Shown: positions 26,650 through 36,791 of the stretch, piece by piece
Layout: every line of letters starts with the position of its first letter
Numbering within the stretch: position 1 is the first letter of the stretch
NCBI RefSeq assembly: GCF_900108305.1
Contig: NZ_FNUX01000009.1
Coordinates: 47,190-111,189 of the forward strand
DNA: 64,000 nucleotides
Source: Nitrosomonas ureae
Lineage (GTDB): Bacteria; Pseudomonadota; Gammaproteobacteria; Burkholderiales; Nitrosomonadaceae
Reading direction: 5' to 3'
Translations under genes and position numbers: made by a program
The notes under the pieces: generated by a model
Databases searched by the model: none
What the model was told of the DNA's origin: nothing
What the model saw: only the letters and a program-made list of their open reading frames with translations

Positions 26650-27363
26650 ATGGTACGTTTTATTATTATTGGACTATCCGTTGTATTTTTTAGCCTGTCG
26701 GCTGTGGTTATGTTTAAAGCGCTGGAGACTCCAGTCCAAGATACAATTTATCAAGGTAACTGGCCGGAAGCACCCTCTATATCTGAGTCCACTTCTACAC
26801 CTGCATCTTCATCGATATCCCCATCTACGTCAGAACGCAGCATCAATGATTTAATTCACTCGCCTGAAATCCAGGATGATGAGCATAGCATTTTTTCTGA
26901 AAATATAGAAAAAACAATCACTCAGGATGAGAATATATCTATAGCAACAGAAGAAATAATAGATACCACGCCTCCCCCTGATGTGATAGATAAACCTCGA
27001 ACCTTAGCCATATTTGATGGTAAAACATTCCGTTCCGGGCAAGATATTATCCATGATGTTTCTCATTCGATAATCGATAATTTAATTAAAGAAATATCAG
27101 CATCTCCCAACAGTCGTATTCTCATTGAAGGTCATACCGACAATATACCTACCGGAAAGACTAGCAGTGACAATATGGACTTATCCAGGCGCCGGGCTAG
27201 GGCCATCGCAAATATACTGATTTTGCATGGGGTACCCGTTACGCGGGTATCTATTATTGGCTATGGCGACAAACGGCCAATAGCTTCAAATGCTACCAAT
27301 GAGGGTAGAACAAAAAACCGTAGAGTCGAAGTAAAACTTATGCCTCAAGAGGGAGCAAACTAA
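26650..27363 (+). CDS. OmpA-family peptidoglycan-binding protein
   Basis: 237 aa. One N-terminal membrane segment (residues 3-24), a Ser/Thr/Glu-rich linker of about 90 residues, then an OmpA/MotB C-terminal domain with ILIEGHTDNIPTGKTSSDNM, LSRRRARAIANIL and GYGDKRPIASNATNEGRTKN. This domain binds peptidoglycan. Its stop overlaps the start of an ExeA-like ATPase by one base (TAATG), so the two are coupled and probably work together across the inner membrane and cell wall. Confidence 0.88.
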   Translation: MVRFIIIGLSVVFFSLSAVVMFKALETPVQDTIYQGNWPEAPSISESTSTPASSSISPSTSERSINDLIHSPEIQDDEHSIFSENIEKTITQDENISIATEEIIDTTPPPDVIDKPRTLAIFDGKTFRSGQDIIHDVSHSIIDNLIKEISASPNSRILIEGHTDNIPTGKTSSDNMDLSRRRARAIANILILHGVPVTRVSIIGYGDKRPIASNATNEGRTKNRRVEVKLMPQEGAN

Positions 27364-28577
27364 TGCATATGTATGCCCAGCACTTTAACCTCAAATTACT
27401 TCCTTTCGAGAATGTACCGGATCCATTGTTTTTTTATGATCACGGAGATCATGCACGCATTCGTAAACAAATATCCGGCTCTCTACAAAGCGGGCGTGGA
27501 CTAATCGTCGTAACAGGACCCATTGGCTCTGGTAAAACAACGTTGAGTCAAATGATAAAAGCCGACTTCCCGGAAAGCATTCAATTGATTTGGATGGCTG
27601 AACCACCTGCAAGCAGCACTGATCTTTATTTATTTCTTGCTCAGGAACTTGGCCTTCACCCAGCATCGTCTGAAAAAACCTTTGTCATGAGGGATATTCG
27701 GAATGCTTTGATGACAATCAATTCGCAGGAAAAAAAATGCCTGGTTATCATCGATGAATCCCATTTGATGTCGGAAGATGTTCTTAATGGTATTCGCCTA
27801 TTAAATAATCTTGAAGAGGGATCCACCAAACTTATTCAGTTGTTGCTTCTCGGTCAGGATGAACTGATGGAAAAAATCAACAAACCGGAAATGATTCCAT
27901 TCAAGCAACGAATCGCCGCACTTGAATCGCTAGGGAAAATGACTACCGATGGCGTAATAAAATATATTACGCATCGTATTCAGGTCGCAGGAGGTAATCC
28001 GAATTTAATTTCCGCCACCGGATGGGAAGCCATCTCAATCGCATTCAGTACCGGTGGAACACCGCGAACCATTAATTCATTGTGCGACAGATCGTTCAAT
28101 GTTGCATACGAACGCAATAAATCTGCAATCGATGCAAAAGATGTTTATGAGGCTACGCAGCGGATGGGATTGATCACCGATGTGTTTCATTACATCATTA
28201 TGCTCAACAACGAAGAAAGGAAAAAACAGGAATCACAAGACATAGCCGATAAATCAAGCCAGGAGGCAGTCGCGCCTGAGACTGCCTCCAGTAGCGAACA
28301 ACCACTCTCTCCAAGCATAAAGAAAGCGGAACAGAGAATTAATCCAATAAGAGATGAAATTCCTGTCATTCCAAGAGCCAGGATAGATGTATCGAACAAA
28401 TCCTATGATGAGATTGCAAACGCGATAAGAGTAAAATATGAACAAAAGAATTTACAAATTTCCGTTGCCTTACTCCTATTGTCACTCACTGCATTCTTAA
28501 TCAGCATTTTTTATTTTTGCCATCGTTCGGACTCGGATGGGTTGCTGGAGTGCCTCACACACTTGTTCAGCTTTTGA
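27363..28577 (+). CDS. ExeA/MshM-like AAA ATPase with C-terminal membrane anchor
   Basis: 404 aa. It starts HFNLKLLPFENVPDPLFFYD, typical of ExeA-like proteins; Walker A GPIGSGKTT at about residues 52-60, Walker B CLVIIDESHLM. A linker follows and one membrane segment at about 370-392. ExeA-type ATPases help assemble secretin complexes through the cell wall. No secretin or pseudopilin gene is in this window. The pairing with a peptidoglycan-binding OmpA protein replaces the usual ExeB-type partner, which is an inference from the context. Confidence 0.85.
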   Translation: MHMYAQHFNLKLLPFENVPDPLFFYDHGDHARIRKQISGSLQSGRGLIVVTGPIGSGKTTLSQMIKADFPESIQLIWMAEPPASSTDLYLFLAQELGLHPASSEKTFVMRDIRNALMTINSQEKKCLVIIDESHLMSEDVLNGIRLLNNLEEGSTKLIQLLLLGQDELMEKINKPEMIPFKQRIAALESLGKMTTDGVIKYITHRIQVAGGNPNLISATGWEAISIAFSTGGTPRTINSLCDRSFNVAYERNKSAIDAKDVYEATQRMGLITDVFHYIIMLNNEERKKQESQDIADKSSQEAVAPETASSSEQPLSPSIKKAEQRINPIRDEIPVIPRARIDVSNKSYDEIANAIRVKYEQKNLQISVALLLLSLTAFLISIFYFCHRSDSDGLLECLTHLFSF

Positions 28578-28878
28578 TATTTTATCTTTGCCTTGTGCTT
28601 ACATCTTCACGTTATGCTTCTAATGAACATAACAAGCCTGGTAGCCACAATAATTGGCATACCGACTGTACCCGGATGGACATCATCCTCATTAGCACCC
28701 ATCTTTAATGACCTTGCCGGATAACGCTTCCCTACTTCAGGGTGATTATCTTTGCGTAGTAACCTGCAAACAAGTACTTCCAGCTCGTAATCGTCGCCAT
28801 GACGGCAATACTGATAGTTTTATCGATTACAATTAATAAAATATCCTGAATATCGCAGCGTAACAAACAACAATAACA
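28578..28878. other. Intergenic stretch, nothing recognised
   Basis: No gene, repeat or hairpin stands out. An AT-rich section at 28815-28860 probably carries the promoter of the following hydrolase gene. Confidence 0.5.
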
Positions 28879-29928
28879 ATGTTTAAAACAACCGTTCCCT
28901 TGTACACAAACCGCTATGAAGCACCGTCCTGGCTACCCGGTGGAAATATACAAACGCTTTATCCTTACTTTAATAAGCCAGCCCCGTTGTTTACATACCG
29001 GCGTGAGCGCTGGGAGCTCAAAGATGGGGATTTTGTTGATGTCGATTGGACCGATGGGTCTGTGGATTCACCTTTGGTAATATTTTTTCATGGCTTGGAA
29101 GGCGGCTCTTCAAGTCATTATATATTAAGCATGATCAATGGTTTAAAGAACCACGGATGGTGCAGTGCCGTCATTCATTTTCGCGGCTGTTCCGGCGTGC
29201 CAAACCGGCTATCCCGCGCCTATCACGCCGGTGATTCTACTGAGATTGATTGGATGCTGCGGCGCATTACCAATCAGGAACAGGCAATGAACAGTGTACG
29301 GCCGGTTTATGTGATGGGTGTTTCTCTGGGTGGCAATGCGCTACTGAAATGGCTGGGCGAACAAGGTGAACGTGCATGCGAGCTCGTGGCGGGCGCCGCA
29401 ACCGTTTCCGTGCCGCTGGATCTGGCGGCTGCCGGTTCGGCGCTGGATAAGGGTTTTAATCAAATTTACACGCGCCACTTTCTCAATACCCTCAAAAACA
29501 AGGCGCTTGATAAACTGGAACAATTTCCCGATCTATTTGACGCCACGGCACTCAAGAAATGTGCTTCGATTTATGATTTTGATAATCTGGTTACAGCACC
29601 ACTGCATGGTTTCCGGGATACCGACGATTATTGGCAGCATTCCAGCAGCAAACAATGGTTGCCCCATATCAAAGTACCTACTATAGTAATTAATGCTCGC
29701 AATGATCCTTTCATGCCAGCATCGGTACTGCCAGATCAAAATGAGGCATCTCCAGCGGTTACATTGGAATTTCCCGAGGAAGGCGGTCACGCCGGATTCA
29801 TGCAAGGTCCGTTCCCAGGAAGACTGGATTGGTTACCTCAAAAAATACTCAGTTTCTTTCATTATCAGTGCCGGTATCATTTCTCAGAAGAAACGAGTGA
29901 CAAAAGCATTCTCTACATTCCCGGCTAG
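28879..29928 (+). CDS. Alpha/beta hydrolase, YheT family
   Basis: 349 aa, the length of the YheT/UPF0017 family. The N-terminal APSWLPGGNIQTLYPYF, oxyanion region FFHGLEGGSSSHY, and the nucleophile elbow VMGVSLGGNALLKWLGEQGE (Ser in GVSLGG) are family marks. A late Asp (NARNDPFMP) and His (EEGGHAGF) complete the triad. Substrate unknown; probably an esterase. Its 3' end overlaps the convergent trhP gene by 45 bp. Confidence 0.9.
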   Translation: MFKTTVPLYTNRYEAPSWLPGGNIQTLYPYFNKPAPLFTYRRERWELKDGDFVDVDWTDGSVDSPLVIFFHGLEGGSSSHYILSMINGLKNHGWCSAVIHFRGCSGVPNRLSRAYHAGDSTEIDWMLRRITNQEQAMNSVRPVYVMGVSLGGNALLKWLGEQGERACELVAGAATVSVPLDLAAAGSALDKGFNQIYTRHFLNTLKNKALDKLEQFPDLFDATALKKCASIYDFDNLVTAPLHGFRDTDDYWQHSSSKQWLPHIKVPTIVINARNDPFMPASVLPDQNEASPAVTLEFPEEGGHAGFMQGPFPGRLDWLPQKILSFFHYQCRYHFSEETSDKSILYIPG

Positions 29929-31251
29929 CGGTATTCTGACCCGATGGCCGCTGCCAGGTGCAATCTGTACCGGACGCCCGGCTGAGTCCAGCATGTGCGA
30001 CAACTCCACCACCTGATTACCCGCAGGGTGAATAATCTCAAGGCGATCACCCACCTGAAAGCGATTCTTCACCAGTATTTCGGCCATACCACTCGCTGCA
30101 TCAAAACCAGTGATATCGCCAACATACTGACTGCGATTGGACTCAGAATGTCCGCGCAAATAGTTTTGCGTTTCATGCGTGTTATGCCGCTGATAAAAAC
30201 CACTGGTATAGCCACGGTTAGCCAATCCTTCCAATTCACCCAACAAAGCAAAATCAAACGGTTTTCTGGCCACAGCATCATCAATTGCCTTGCGATAAAC
30301 CTGAGCCGTGCGTGCCACATAATATAAAGATTTGGTACGTCCTTCTATTTTTAACGAATCAACCCCAATTTTAACCAGGCGCTCGACATGCTCGACTGCA
30401 CGCAAGTCCTTGGAATTCATGATATACGTACCATGCTCATCTTCCATGATCGGCATTAATTGACCGGGCCGTTCCTTTTCTTCGATCAGATATACCTGAT
30501 CGGCAGCTGGATGCCGCGTAATCGAACCGCACCCACTCGTCATGCTTGATTGTTCGGATTGCTGCATCGCCTGGCCAAAATCAAAATCAATTTTCCCGAC
30601 TTCCTGAATATCACCGCTTGAATTTTCCTCAGCGGATTTCACTTTATAATCCCAGCGGCAGGAATTAGTGCAAGTACCTTGGTTCGGATCGCGGTGATTA
30701 AAATAACCTGATAGCAAGCAACGTCCGGAGTACGCAATACACAGCGCACCATGAACAAAAACCTCAAGCTCCATATCAGGGCAATAATCACGAATTTGCG
30801 CCACTTCATCCAGCGATAATTCGCGCGACAAAATTACCCGCGTCAATCCTATCTTCTGCCAAAACTTAACCCCCATATAATTGACCGTATTAGCTTGTAC
30901 CGACAGATGAATCGGTACATCCGGCCATTTTTCGCGTACCATCATGATCAATCCGGGGTCAGCCATAATCAGCGCATCGGGTTTCATCGCAATAATAGGC
31001 GCCATATCATCCAGGTAAGTTTTAATTTTGGCGTTATGCGGCATCGCATTGCTGGCCACCAAAAACTTCTTTCCTAAAGCATGCGCTTCCGCAATACCTG
31101 TTTTAATTTGTTCCAAAGCAAAATCGTTATTACGCGCGCGCAATGAATAACGCGGTTGTCCCGCATACACGGCATCGGCGCCAAACGCATAAGCAATGCG
31201 CATCTTGTCCAACGAGCCGGCAGGAAGTAAAAGTTCAGGTGATTTCAACAT
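29884..31251 (-). CDS. trhP: tRNA hydroxylation protein TrhP (YegQ), peptidase U32 family
   Basis: 455 aa, matching E. coli YegQ/TrhP in length. It begins SPELLLPAGSLDKMRIAYAF and carries the U32 core EVFVHGALCIAYSGRCLLSG with its cysteines, then C-T-N-S-C-R-W. TrhP takes part in making 5-hydroxyuridine at the wobble position of tRNAs, using prephenate. Middle insertion (residues about 215-245) is Ser-rich. The gene is divergent from dnaE with a 64-bp gap. Confidence 0.92.
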   Translation of the reverse strand: MLKSPELLLPAGSLDKMRIAYAFGADAVYAGQPRYSLRARNNDFALEQIKTGIAEAHALGKKFLVASNAMPHNAKIKTYLDDMAPIIAMKPDALIMADPGLIMMVREKWPDVPIHLSVQANTVNYMGVKFWQKIGLTRVILSRELSLDEVAQIRDYCPDMELEVFVHGALCIAYSGRCLLSGYFNHRDPNQGTCTNSCRWDYKVKSAEENSSGDIQEVGKIDFDFGQAMQQSEQSSMTSGCGSITRHPAADQVYLIEEKERPGQLMPIMEDEHGTYIMNSKDLRAVEHVERLVKIGVDSLKIEGRTKSLYYVARTAQVYRKAIDDAVARKPFDFALLGELEGLANRGYTSGFYQRHNTHETQNYLRGHSESNRSQYVGDITGFDAASGMAEILVKNRFQVGDRLEIIHPAGNQVVELSHMLDSAGRPVQIAPGSGHRVRIPLAGNVENAFVTRFF

Positions 31252-31315
31252 AATGTAAAATAGCGCTCAAAACTGTATTAATGACAAAGTTATCACAGAT
31301 TCTAATTGTAACATC

Positions 31316-34300
31316 ATGCCCATCAAACCAGCTTTTATTCATTTACGGATGCACAGCGAATATTCCATTCTGGATAGCACCATCCGCATTCATGATGTCG
31401 TTACAAAAGCCGTAGCCGATCAAATGCCGGCCCTGGCATTGACTGATCTTGCCAATCTTTTCGGATTGGTAAAATTTTACCAAACTACCTACAAAAACGG
31501 GATTAAACCAATCCTCGGATGTGATATCTGGATCGCTAATGAATCCGATCAAAGCAGGCCGATTCGATTACTAGTGCTATGTCAGACACACGCAGGTTAT
31601 TTGTTATTGTCCCGCCTGCTGTCACGCGCCTACCGCGAAAACCAATTTCAAGGTAGAGCCGAAATCAAAGAATCGTGGCTGCAACCCGATGATTGGGGCA
31701 CGGAAGGACTCATTGCTTTATCGGGCGCGCGTCTAGGTGACATCGGATTATCGCTGTTACAAAATAATATATTACAAGCTGAAATTCAGGTACAAAAATG
31801 GGCGGATCTGTTTCCCGATCGTTTTTATCTTGAAATTCAGCGTGATGGCCATGCCAATGAAACAATGCTGGTTCAACATTCGCTCGCGCTGGCCAAGAAA
31901 TTCAATTTACCCGTCGTAGCGACGCAAGCGGTGCAATTTCTCAATGCGGAAGATTATCAGGCGCATGAAGCACGTGTTTGTATTGCTGAAGGGTACATTC
32001 TGGAGGATAAACGCCGTCAAAAAAATTTTACGCAGCAGCAATATTTCAAAACCCAAACCGAAATGACACAGCTGTTCGCCGATATTCCCGCCGCATTGAC
32101 GAATACAATTGAAATTGCCAAGCGCTGTAATCTGATATTGGAATTGGGTGTGAACCGGCTTCCATTATTTCCTACGCCTAATAACGAAAGCCTGGATCAA
32201 TACCTGCGAAGCCAGGCTGAATTGGGCTTGATTAAACGCATGACAAGCTTGTTTCCTGATGCAGAAATGCGTAATGACAAAATCACTCAGTATCAATCCC
32301 GTCTTGAGTTTGAGGTCAATACCATTATTCAGATGGGGTTTGCCGGCTATTTTCTGATCGTCGCCGATTTTATCAACTGGGCTAAACATAACAATGTTCC
32401 GGTAGGACCCGGGCGCGGTTCGGGAGCAGGTTCATTGGTAGCTTATTCACTGGGAATTACCGATCTTGACCCGTTACGGTATGACTTGTTATTTGAACGC
32501 TTTCTGAATCCCGAACGCATTTCGATGCCCGATTTTGACATCGACTTTTGCCAGGACCGGCGCGAACTGGTTATCGAATATGTCAAACAGCGCTACGGGA
32601 TCGGTAAAGTTTCTCAAATCGCCACATTTGGCACCATGGCTGCCAAAGGCGTAATTCGTGATATCGGCCGGGTTATGGATTTACCGTATAACTTTGTCGA
32701 TCAGCTGGCCAAGCTGGTCCCATTCGAGATTGGTATGACTTTAAAAAAAGCGCGCCAGCTCGAACCGCAACTCAATCAACGTGCCGAAGAAGAAGAAGAT
32801 GTCCGTAATCTCCTGGAATTAGCGGAAAGCCTGGAGGGCATCACACGCAATGTCGGTATGCATGCCGGAGGGGTGCTTATCGCTTCAAGCGAAATTACCG
32901 ATTTTTGCCCGATCTACTGCACCGAATCCGGTGATTCCGTCGTCAGCCAGCTGGATAAGGATGATGTTGAAAAAGTCGGTCTGGTGAAATTTGATTTTCT
33001 TGGGTTGCGCACATTGACCATCCTGGATCGCGCCATCGAGTATATCCGTCAGTTACATTCAAACATCGGCTCCCCGGAATCCCGGCTTTTTTCACTGGAA
33101 ACCTTGCCATTGGATGATGATGCGACTTATGCGCTAATGCGTAAAGGCAATGCGGTAGGCATCTTTCAATTCGAGTCGCGGGGCATGATCGATCTGCTGC
33201 AGAAGGCAAAGCCGGACCGTTTTGAAGATATTATCGCGCTGGTCGCATTATATCGCCCTGGCCCGATGGATCTGATTCCCGAATTTATCGACCGCAAACA
33301 TGGTAGAAAACAGATTGAATATCTTGATCCGCGCCTGGAACCGATTCTGGGGCCGACTTATGGCATCATGATTTATCAGGAGCAAGTCATGCAGATCGCG
33401 CAAGTGATTGGCGGCTACAGTCTTGGCAGCGCGGATTTACTACGCCGTGCAATGGGTAAGAAGAAGGTCGAGGAAATGGCGCAACAGCGCGATATTTTTG
33501 TCTCCGGCGCAATCAATAACGGTCTGAGCGAGGACAAAGCCACTGAATTGTTCGGTTTAATGGAAAAATTTGCCGGCTATGGCTTCAATAAATCGCATGC
33601 CGCTGCTTATGCGCTCATTGCGTTCCAAACAGCTTACCTGAAGGCGCATTATCCGGCTGAATTCATGGCGGCGTGTTTGTCCGCGGATATGGATGACACG
33701 GATAAAGTGCATATTTTCGTTGAAGACAGCATTGCCAATGGATTGATAATTCTGCCGCCCGATATTAATCTTTCCGACTACCGTTTCATCCCGATGGATG
33801 GCAAAAACATCCGCTTCGGTCTTGGCGCAATCAAAGGTACCGGAGAGTCCGCAGTCAATTCGATCATCGCAGTACGCCGGCAAGCTGGGCCATTCACTGA
33901 CTTATTCGATTTCTGTAATCGCGTCGACCGGCGGATCGCCAATCGCCGCGTAATGGAATCGTTAATCCGGGTCGGTGCGTTTGACACCATCAATCCCAAC
34001 CGTGCCAGTTTGATGGCTTCAGTCGGCTTGGCCATAGAATCCGCCGAACAAGCAAGCCAATCTTCCAATCAAATTAATTTATTCGGCGAAACGAGTAACG
34101 ATTCACACATGCAGCCACAACTGATCCAAGCGGAATCATGGCACGATCGGGAAAAACTGCATCAGGAGAAAATCGGCCTAGGCTACTATTTTAGCGGCCA
34201 TCCATTTGACACCTATGCTCTGGAACTGAAGCGCTTTATTTACACCCGGCTTGACCGGCTGAATCCGCAACGCGAGCCGCAACTGCTCGCCGGCATCATT

Positions 34301-34825
34301 CATTCGATCCGCATACAAATGACGCGCCGCGGAAAAATGGGAGTCATCAGCCTGGACGATGGCAAAGCGCGAATAGAATTGGTTATTTTTGGCGAACTCT
34401 TCGATGCGAATCGTATTTGGTTAAAAGAGGATCAGCTTTTAATCGCAGAAGCGAAAATAAGCCTGCGTGGATACAACGGAGACGAAGAAGATGGATTAAG
34501 AATTACCGCCGAGCGATTGTATAATCTTGCCGGAATCCGCTCGCGCTTCGCCAAACAAATCAAGATCTACTGCAATCCCCTCACCCTCGATCAAATATCC
34601 GGGCTTAAAAAATTGTTGATACCGTTTTCCACGCAAACGCAAAAATCCCTTGCAGATTTCTGCCCGATTACTGTCGTCTATCGCAATGACATAGCCAGCG
34701 GCGAACTGGAGTTAGGGAATGACTGGCGGGTACATCTGCACGATGATCTGCTGCAATCATTAAATACGCATTTTAAAACTAAGAACGTGGAGATTGTTTA
34801 TTCAAAAAACAATAATAAATCATAA
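31316..34825 (+). CDS. dnaE: DNA polymerase III alpha subunit
   Basis: 1169 aa (E. coli 1160). PHP domain at the N-terminus (FIHLRMHSEYSILDSTIRIH), polymerase core with GPGRGSGAGSLVAYSLGITD and the catalytic aspartates in PDFDIDFCQDRR, then YGFNKSHAAAYALIAFQTAY, a helix-hairpin-helix region and an OB fold (MGVISLDDGKARIELVIFGE). It is the main replicative polymerase. Single gene with its own leader; a 359-bp gap follows. Confidence 0.97.
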   Translation: MPIKPAFIHLRMHSEYSILDSTIRIHDVVTKAVADQMPALALTDLANLFGLVKFYQTTYKNGIKPILGCDIWIANESDQSRPIRLLVLCQTHAGYLLLSRLLSRAYRENQFQGRAEIKESWLQPDDWGTEGLIALSGARLGDIGLSLLQNNILQAEIQVQKWADLFPDRFYLEIQRDGHANETMLVQHSLALAKKFNLPVVATQAVQFLNAEDYQAHEARVCIAEGYILEDKRRQKNFTQQQYFKTQTEMTQLFADIPAALTNTIEIAKRCNLILELGVNRLPLFPTPNNESLDQYLRSQAELGLIKRMTSLFPDAEMRNDKITQYQSRLEFEVNTIIQMGFAGYFLIVADFINWAKHNNVPVGPGRGSGAGSLVAYSLGITDLDPLRYDLLFERFLNPERISMPDFDIDFCQDRRELVIEYVKQRYGIGKVSQIATFGTMAAKGVIRDIGRVMDLPYNFVDQLAKLVPFEIGMTLKKARQLEPQLNQRAEEEEDVRNLLELAESLEGITRNVGMHAGGVLIASSEITDFCPIYCTESGDSVVSQLDKDDVEKVGLVKFDFLGLRTLTILDRAIEYIRQLHSNIGSPESRLFSLETLPLDDDATYALMRKGNAVGIFQFESRGMIDLLQKAKPDRFEDIIALVALYRPGPMDLIPEFIDRKHGRKQIEYLDPRLEPILGPTYGIMIYQEQVMQIAQVIGGYSLGSADLLRRAMGKKKVEEMAQQRDIFVSGAINNGLSEDKATELFGLMEKFAGYGFNKSHAAAYALIAFQTAYLKAHYPAEFMAACLSADMDDTDKVHIFVEDSIANGLIILPPDINLSDYRFIPMDGKNIRFGLGAIKGTGESAVNSIIAVRRQAGPFTDLFDFCNRVDRRIANRRVMESLIRVGAFDTINPNRASLMASVGLAIESAEQASQSSNQINLFGETSNDSHMQPQLIQAESWHDREKLHQEKIGLGYYFSGHPFDTYALELKRFIYTRLDRLNPQREPQLLAGIIHSIRIQMTRRGKMGVISLDDGKARIELVIFGELFDANRIWLKEDQLLIAEAKISLRGYNGDEEDGLRITAERLYNLAGIRSRFAKQIKIYCNPLTLDQISGLKKLLIPFSTQTQKSLADFCPITVVYRNDIASGELELGNDWRVHLHDDLLQSLNTHFKTKNVEIVYSKNNNKS

Positions 34826-35184
34826 GGATTTCATCAATTAACATTATCCCTGTTCTGGAATCCACCTCCAGGAAGAAATAAATTCTTGCGGTTATGATTC
34901 CTTATCTGGAAACAAGCTCCTGAAATCTGCCGCACTATCACACATAGAGAACTTATTTGTATTGCCCGATACAAATTCCGGTGCCTTTAATCACGAAAGA
35001 CAGTATTTTAGTAGGTGAGACCGACTTATCAATTTTATGCAGGCATCAGGGCTTGCATTGGTAACAAATAATAAACAATTGATTACCATTCCGATCACCT
35101 GCATTTTCTTGACAAAACGCGCAGCATCTCTATAATCCACCCTTTGTTTCTGAAGTGATTCAAATCATACAGTAGCTTCAAAAT
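34826..35184. other. Gap between dnaE and the tRNA cluster
   Basis: No protein gene. It holds the tRNA promoter at 35109-35136, listed separately. Confidence 0.6.
35109..35136 (+). promoter_or_regulatory. Sigma70 promoter of the tRNA cluster
   Basis: TTGACA at 35109-35114 and TATAAT at 35131-35136, both perfect, with a 16-bp spacer. The GC-rich section and tRNA-Gly start lie about 50 bp downstream. Confidence 0.85.
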
Positions 35185-35259
35185 GCGGGAATAGCTCAGT
35201 GGTAGAGCACAACCTTGCCAAGGTTGGGGTCGCGAGTTCGAGCCTCGTTTCCCGCTCCA
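35185..35259 (+). tRNA. tRNA-Gly (GCC)
   Basis: 75 nt including coded CCA. Acceptor arms GCGGGAA and TTCCCGC pair; anticodon loop CTTGCCAA gives GCC; T-arm has GTTCGAGCC. Confidence 0.95.
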
Positions 35260-35370
35260 TTTTCTAATGGAAATGATACATGTAAGGTGTTTTTATTGCC
35301 GGAAATCGAATAGCCTGTGATGCAGGTTTTTCCCGTAAGATTCACAGCATGCTGAAAATCATGTAATAAT

Positions 35371-35444
35371 GGCGGGGTGGCAGAGTGGTCATGCAGCGGC
35401 CTGCAAAGCCGTCTACGCCGGTTCGATTCCGACCCCCGCCTCCA
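35371..35444 (+). tRNA. tRNA-Cys (GCA)
   Basis: 74 nt with coded CCA. Acceptor GGCGGGG pairs with CCCCGCC; the anticodon loop CTGCAAA gives GCA; T-arm GGTTCGATTCC. Confidence 0.95.
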
Positions 35445-35467
35445 AAAATAAATCTAAAAATTCTATC

Positions 35468-35557
35468 GCCCGGGTGGTGAAATTGGTAGACACAAGGGAC
35501 TTAAAATCCCTCGGGCTTAAACCGCCCATGCCGGTTCGATTCCGGCCCCGGGCACCA
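35468..35557 (+). tRNA. tRNA-Leu (TAA)
   Basis: 90 nt with CCA and a long variable arm. Acceptor GCCCGGG pairs with CCCGGGC; anticodon loop CTTAAAA gives TAA. Confidence 0.95.
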
Positions 35558-36298
35558 TTCCGTTACTGCTTATGCAGTTCTGCTACGGGACGGGAATTAT
35601 GAAATACTTCCATGACAACGCATCTCTTGAGAAATTAGACCATGGCCTTCAATTACTTGCTTCTGGTTTGAAACTCTACAATAAACCAACAGATATTCCT
35701 GTTTTTCTTTCATCTGATTTATGAATAGAAATAATACATAAGCACCCAATAATCATCTTCCTCAATATCCGTTTCCACTCCAATAACATAGAGGGAAAGA
35801 CCATACTTTTATTTCCATGCAATCCGCAAAACTTTCCGAACCTGCTTCTTTTCTCATTCAAAATTAAAAATTCTGTAATCCGTAAAAAATCCTGACAGTT
35901 CACATCAAAAACTTATTCTCATTTAACGGCACCCGGCAATATTATAAATACCTAATAATTACAATAACAAAGATCAGATACTTTGCCGCCAACTCTAAAT
36001 AAAGCACTCAATCATATTTACTACGATCCAGTCATCTGATGCATTTCCATTCCATACTCGTTTTTTTAGTGTTATCCTAAATGTGAGTAAGTGCTTTTCT
36101 TATTCGAATAAAGCCGTATTTTGGTATTTTAGAAGGTTCTTGAATCAAGAAATTATTTGATCTTCTAAAAGGAAATCTTTTTCTGAAAGCTTAATTCCAG
36201 ACAAAGATTTTAGATATGGTTTGTAATTGATAAAGTTTCAACGTGACATTAAATTTGTTTATAAACATTTTTTGATTTTAATAACAAAGGAGATTCTC
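35558..36298. other. Intergenic stretch of 740 bp, no gene
   Basis: AT-rich, with no frame that looks coding. It includes an imperfect inverted repeat around AGAAGGTTCTTGAATCAAGA at about 36131-36170. The promoter of the small lipoprotein should be near its right end. Confidence 0.5.
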
Positions 36299-36430
36299 AT
36301 GAAATATTTACTTTTAGCAGCAGTTCTCTTAGCGTTCACACTCCCTTTAACTGCATGTGGGGGCGAAGGTAAACCTGGCCAATACCCACCAAGCCTCTAT
36401 AAAGATAGTAAAGAGGGAGACTCTCAATAA
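36299..36430 (+). CDS. Small lipoprotein, 43 aa
   Basis: The ATG at 36299 is preceded by AAAGGAG. A short signal sequence ends in the lipobox L-T-A-C (Cys20), followed by GGEGKPGQYPPSLYKDSKEG. After processing only about 24 residues remain. Tiny lipoproteins of this kind (entericidin- or LptM-like in size) are common. No family assigned. Confidence 0.75.
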   Translation: MKYLLLAAVLLAFTLPLTACGGEGKPGQYPPSLYKDSKEGDSQ

Positions 36431-36576
36431 AACTTTCTTGCTGCTGATTTTCTGGCAGAACCAAGAAAATAAAATAATTAAATTGCAGCTATAGCAATAA
36501 ATCAGAAAACTAGCGATTAGCTGTTTCTTTTTGATGAAAAAATCGCAATCAGAAATTTAAAAACTTGTTTTCAACT

Positions 36577-36602
36577 GGGCTCTGGAAAAAAATCCAGAGC
36601 CC
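36577..36602 (+). terminator. Strong hairpin downstream of the small lipoprotein
   Basis: GGGCTCTGGA and TCCAGAGCCC form a perfect 10-bp stem around six A, followed by TTATT. It is 147 bp after the stop codon. The stretch between (36431-36791) is otherwise without a gene. Confidence 0.7.
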
Positions 36603-36791
36603 TTATTCGTAGATTCGACCGAAAATGCATCATGCCTCCGGATTCTGATAGGTAATTTCCCATCTGACATTTATAGCATCAGCTGATTCTTGCGTTCTCC
36701 CAATTTTTCATTCAGTTTCCATTCATAGTGTTTTGTGTAAATTGACACCATCAGGAATACACCTGAAACGAATAACTGAAGGAGAAATATC

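Noticed and set aside
35676..35903. 75-aa minus-strand frame behind the tRNA cluster
   Set aside because: No domain, AT-rich, no ribosome site; treated as non-coding.
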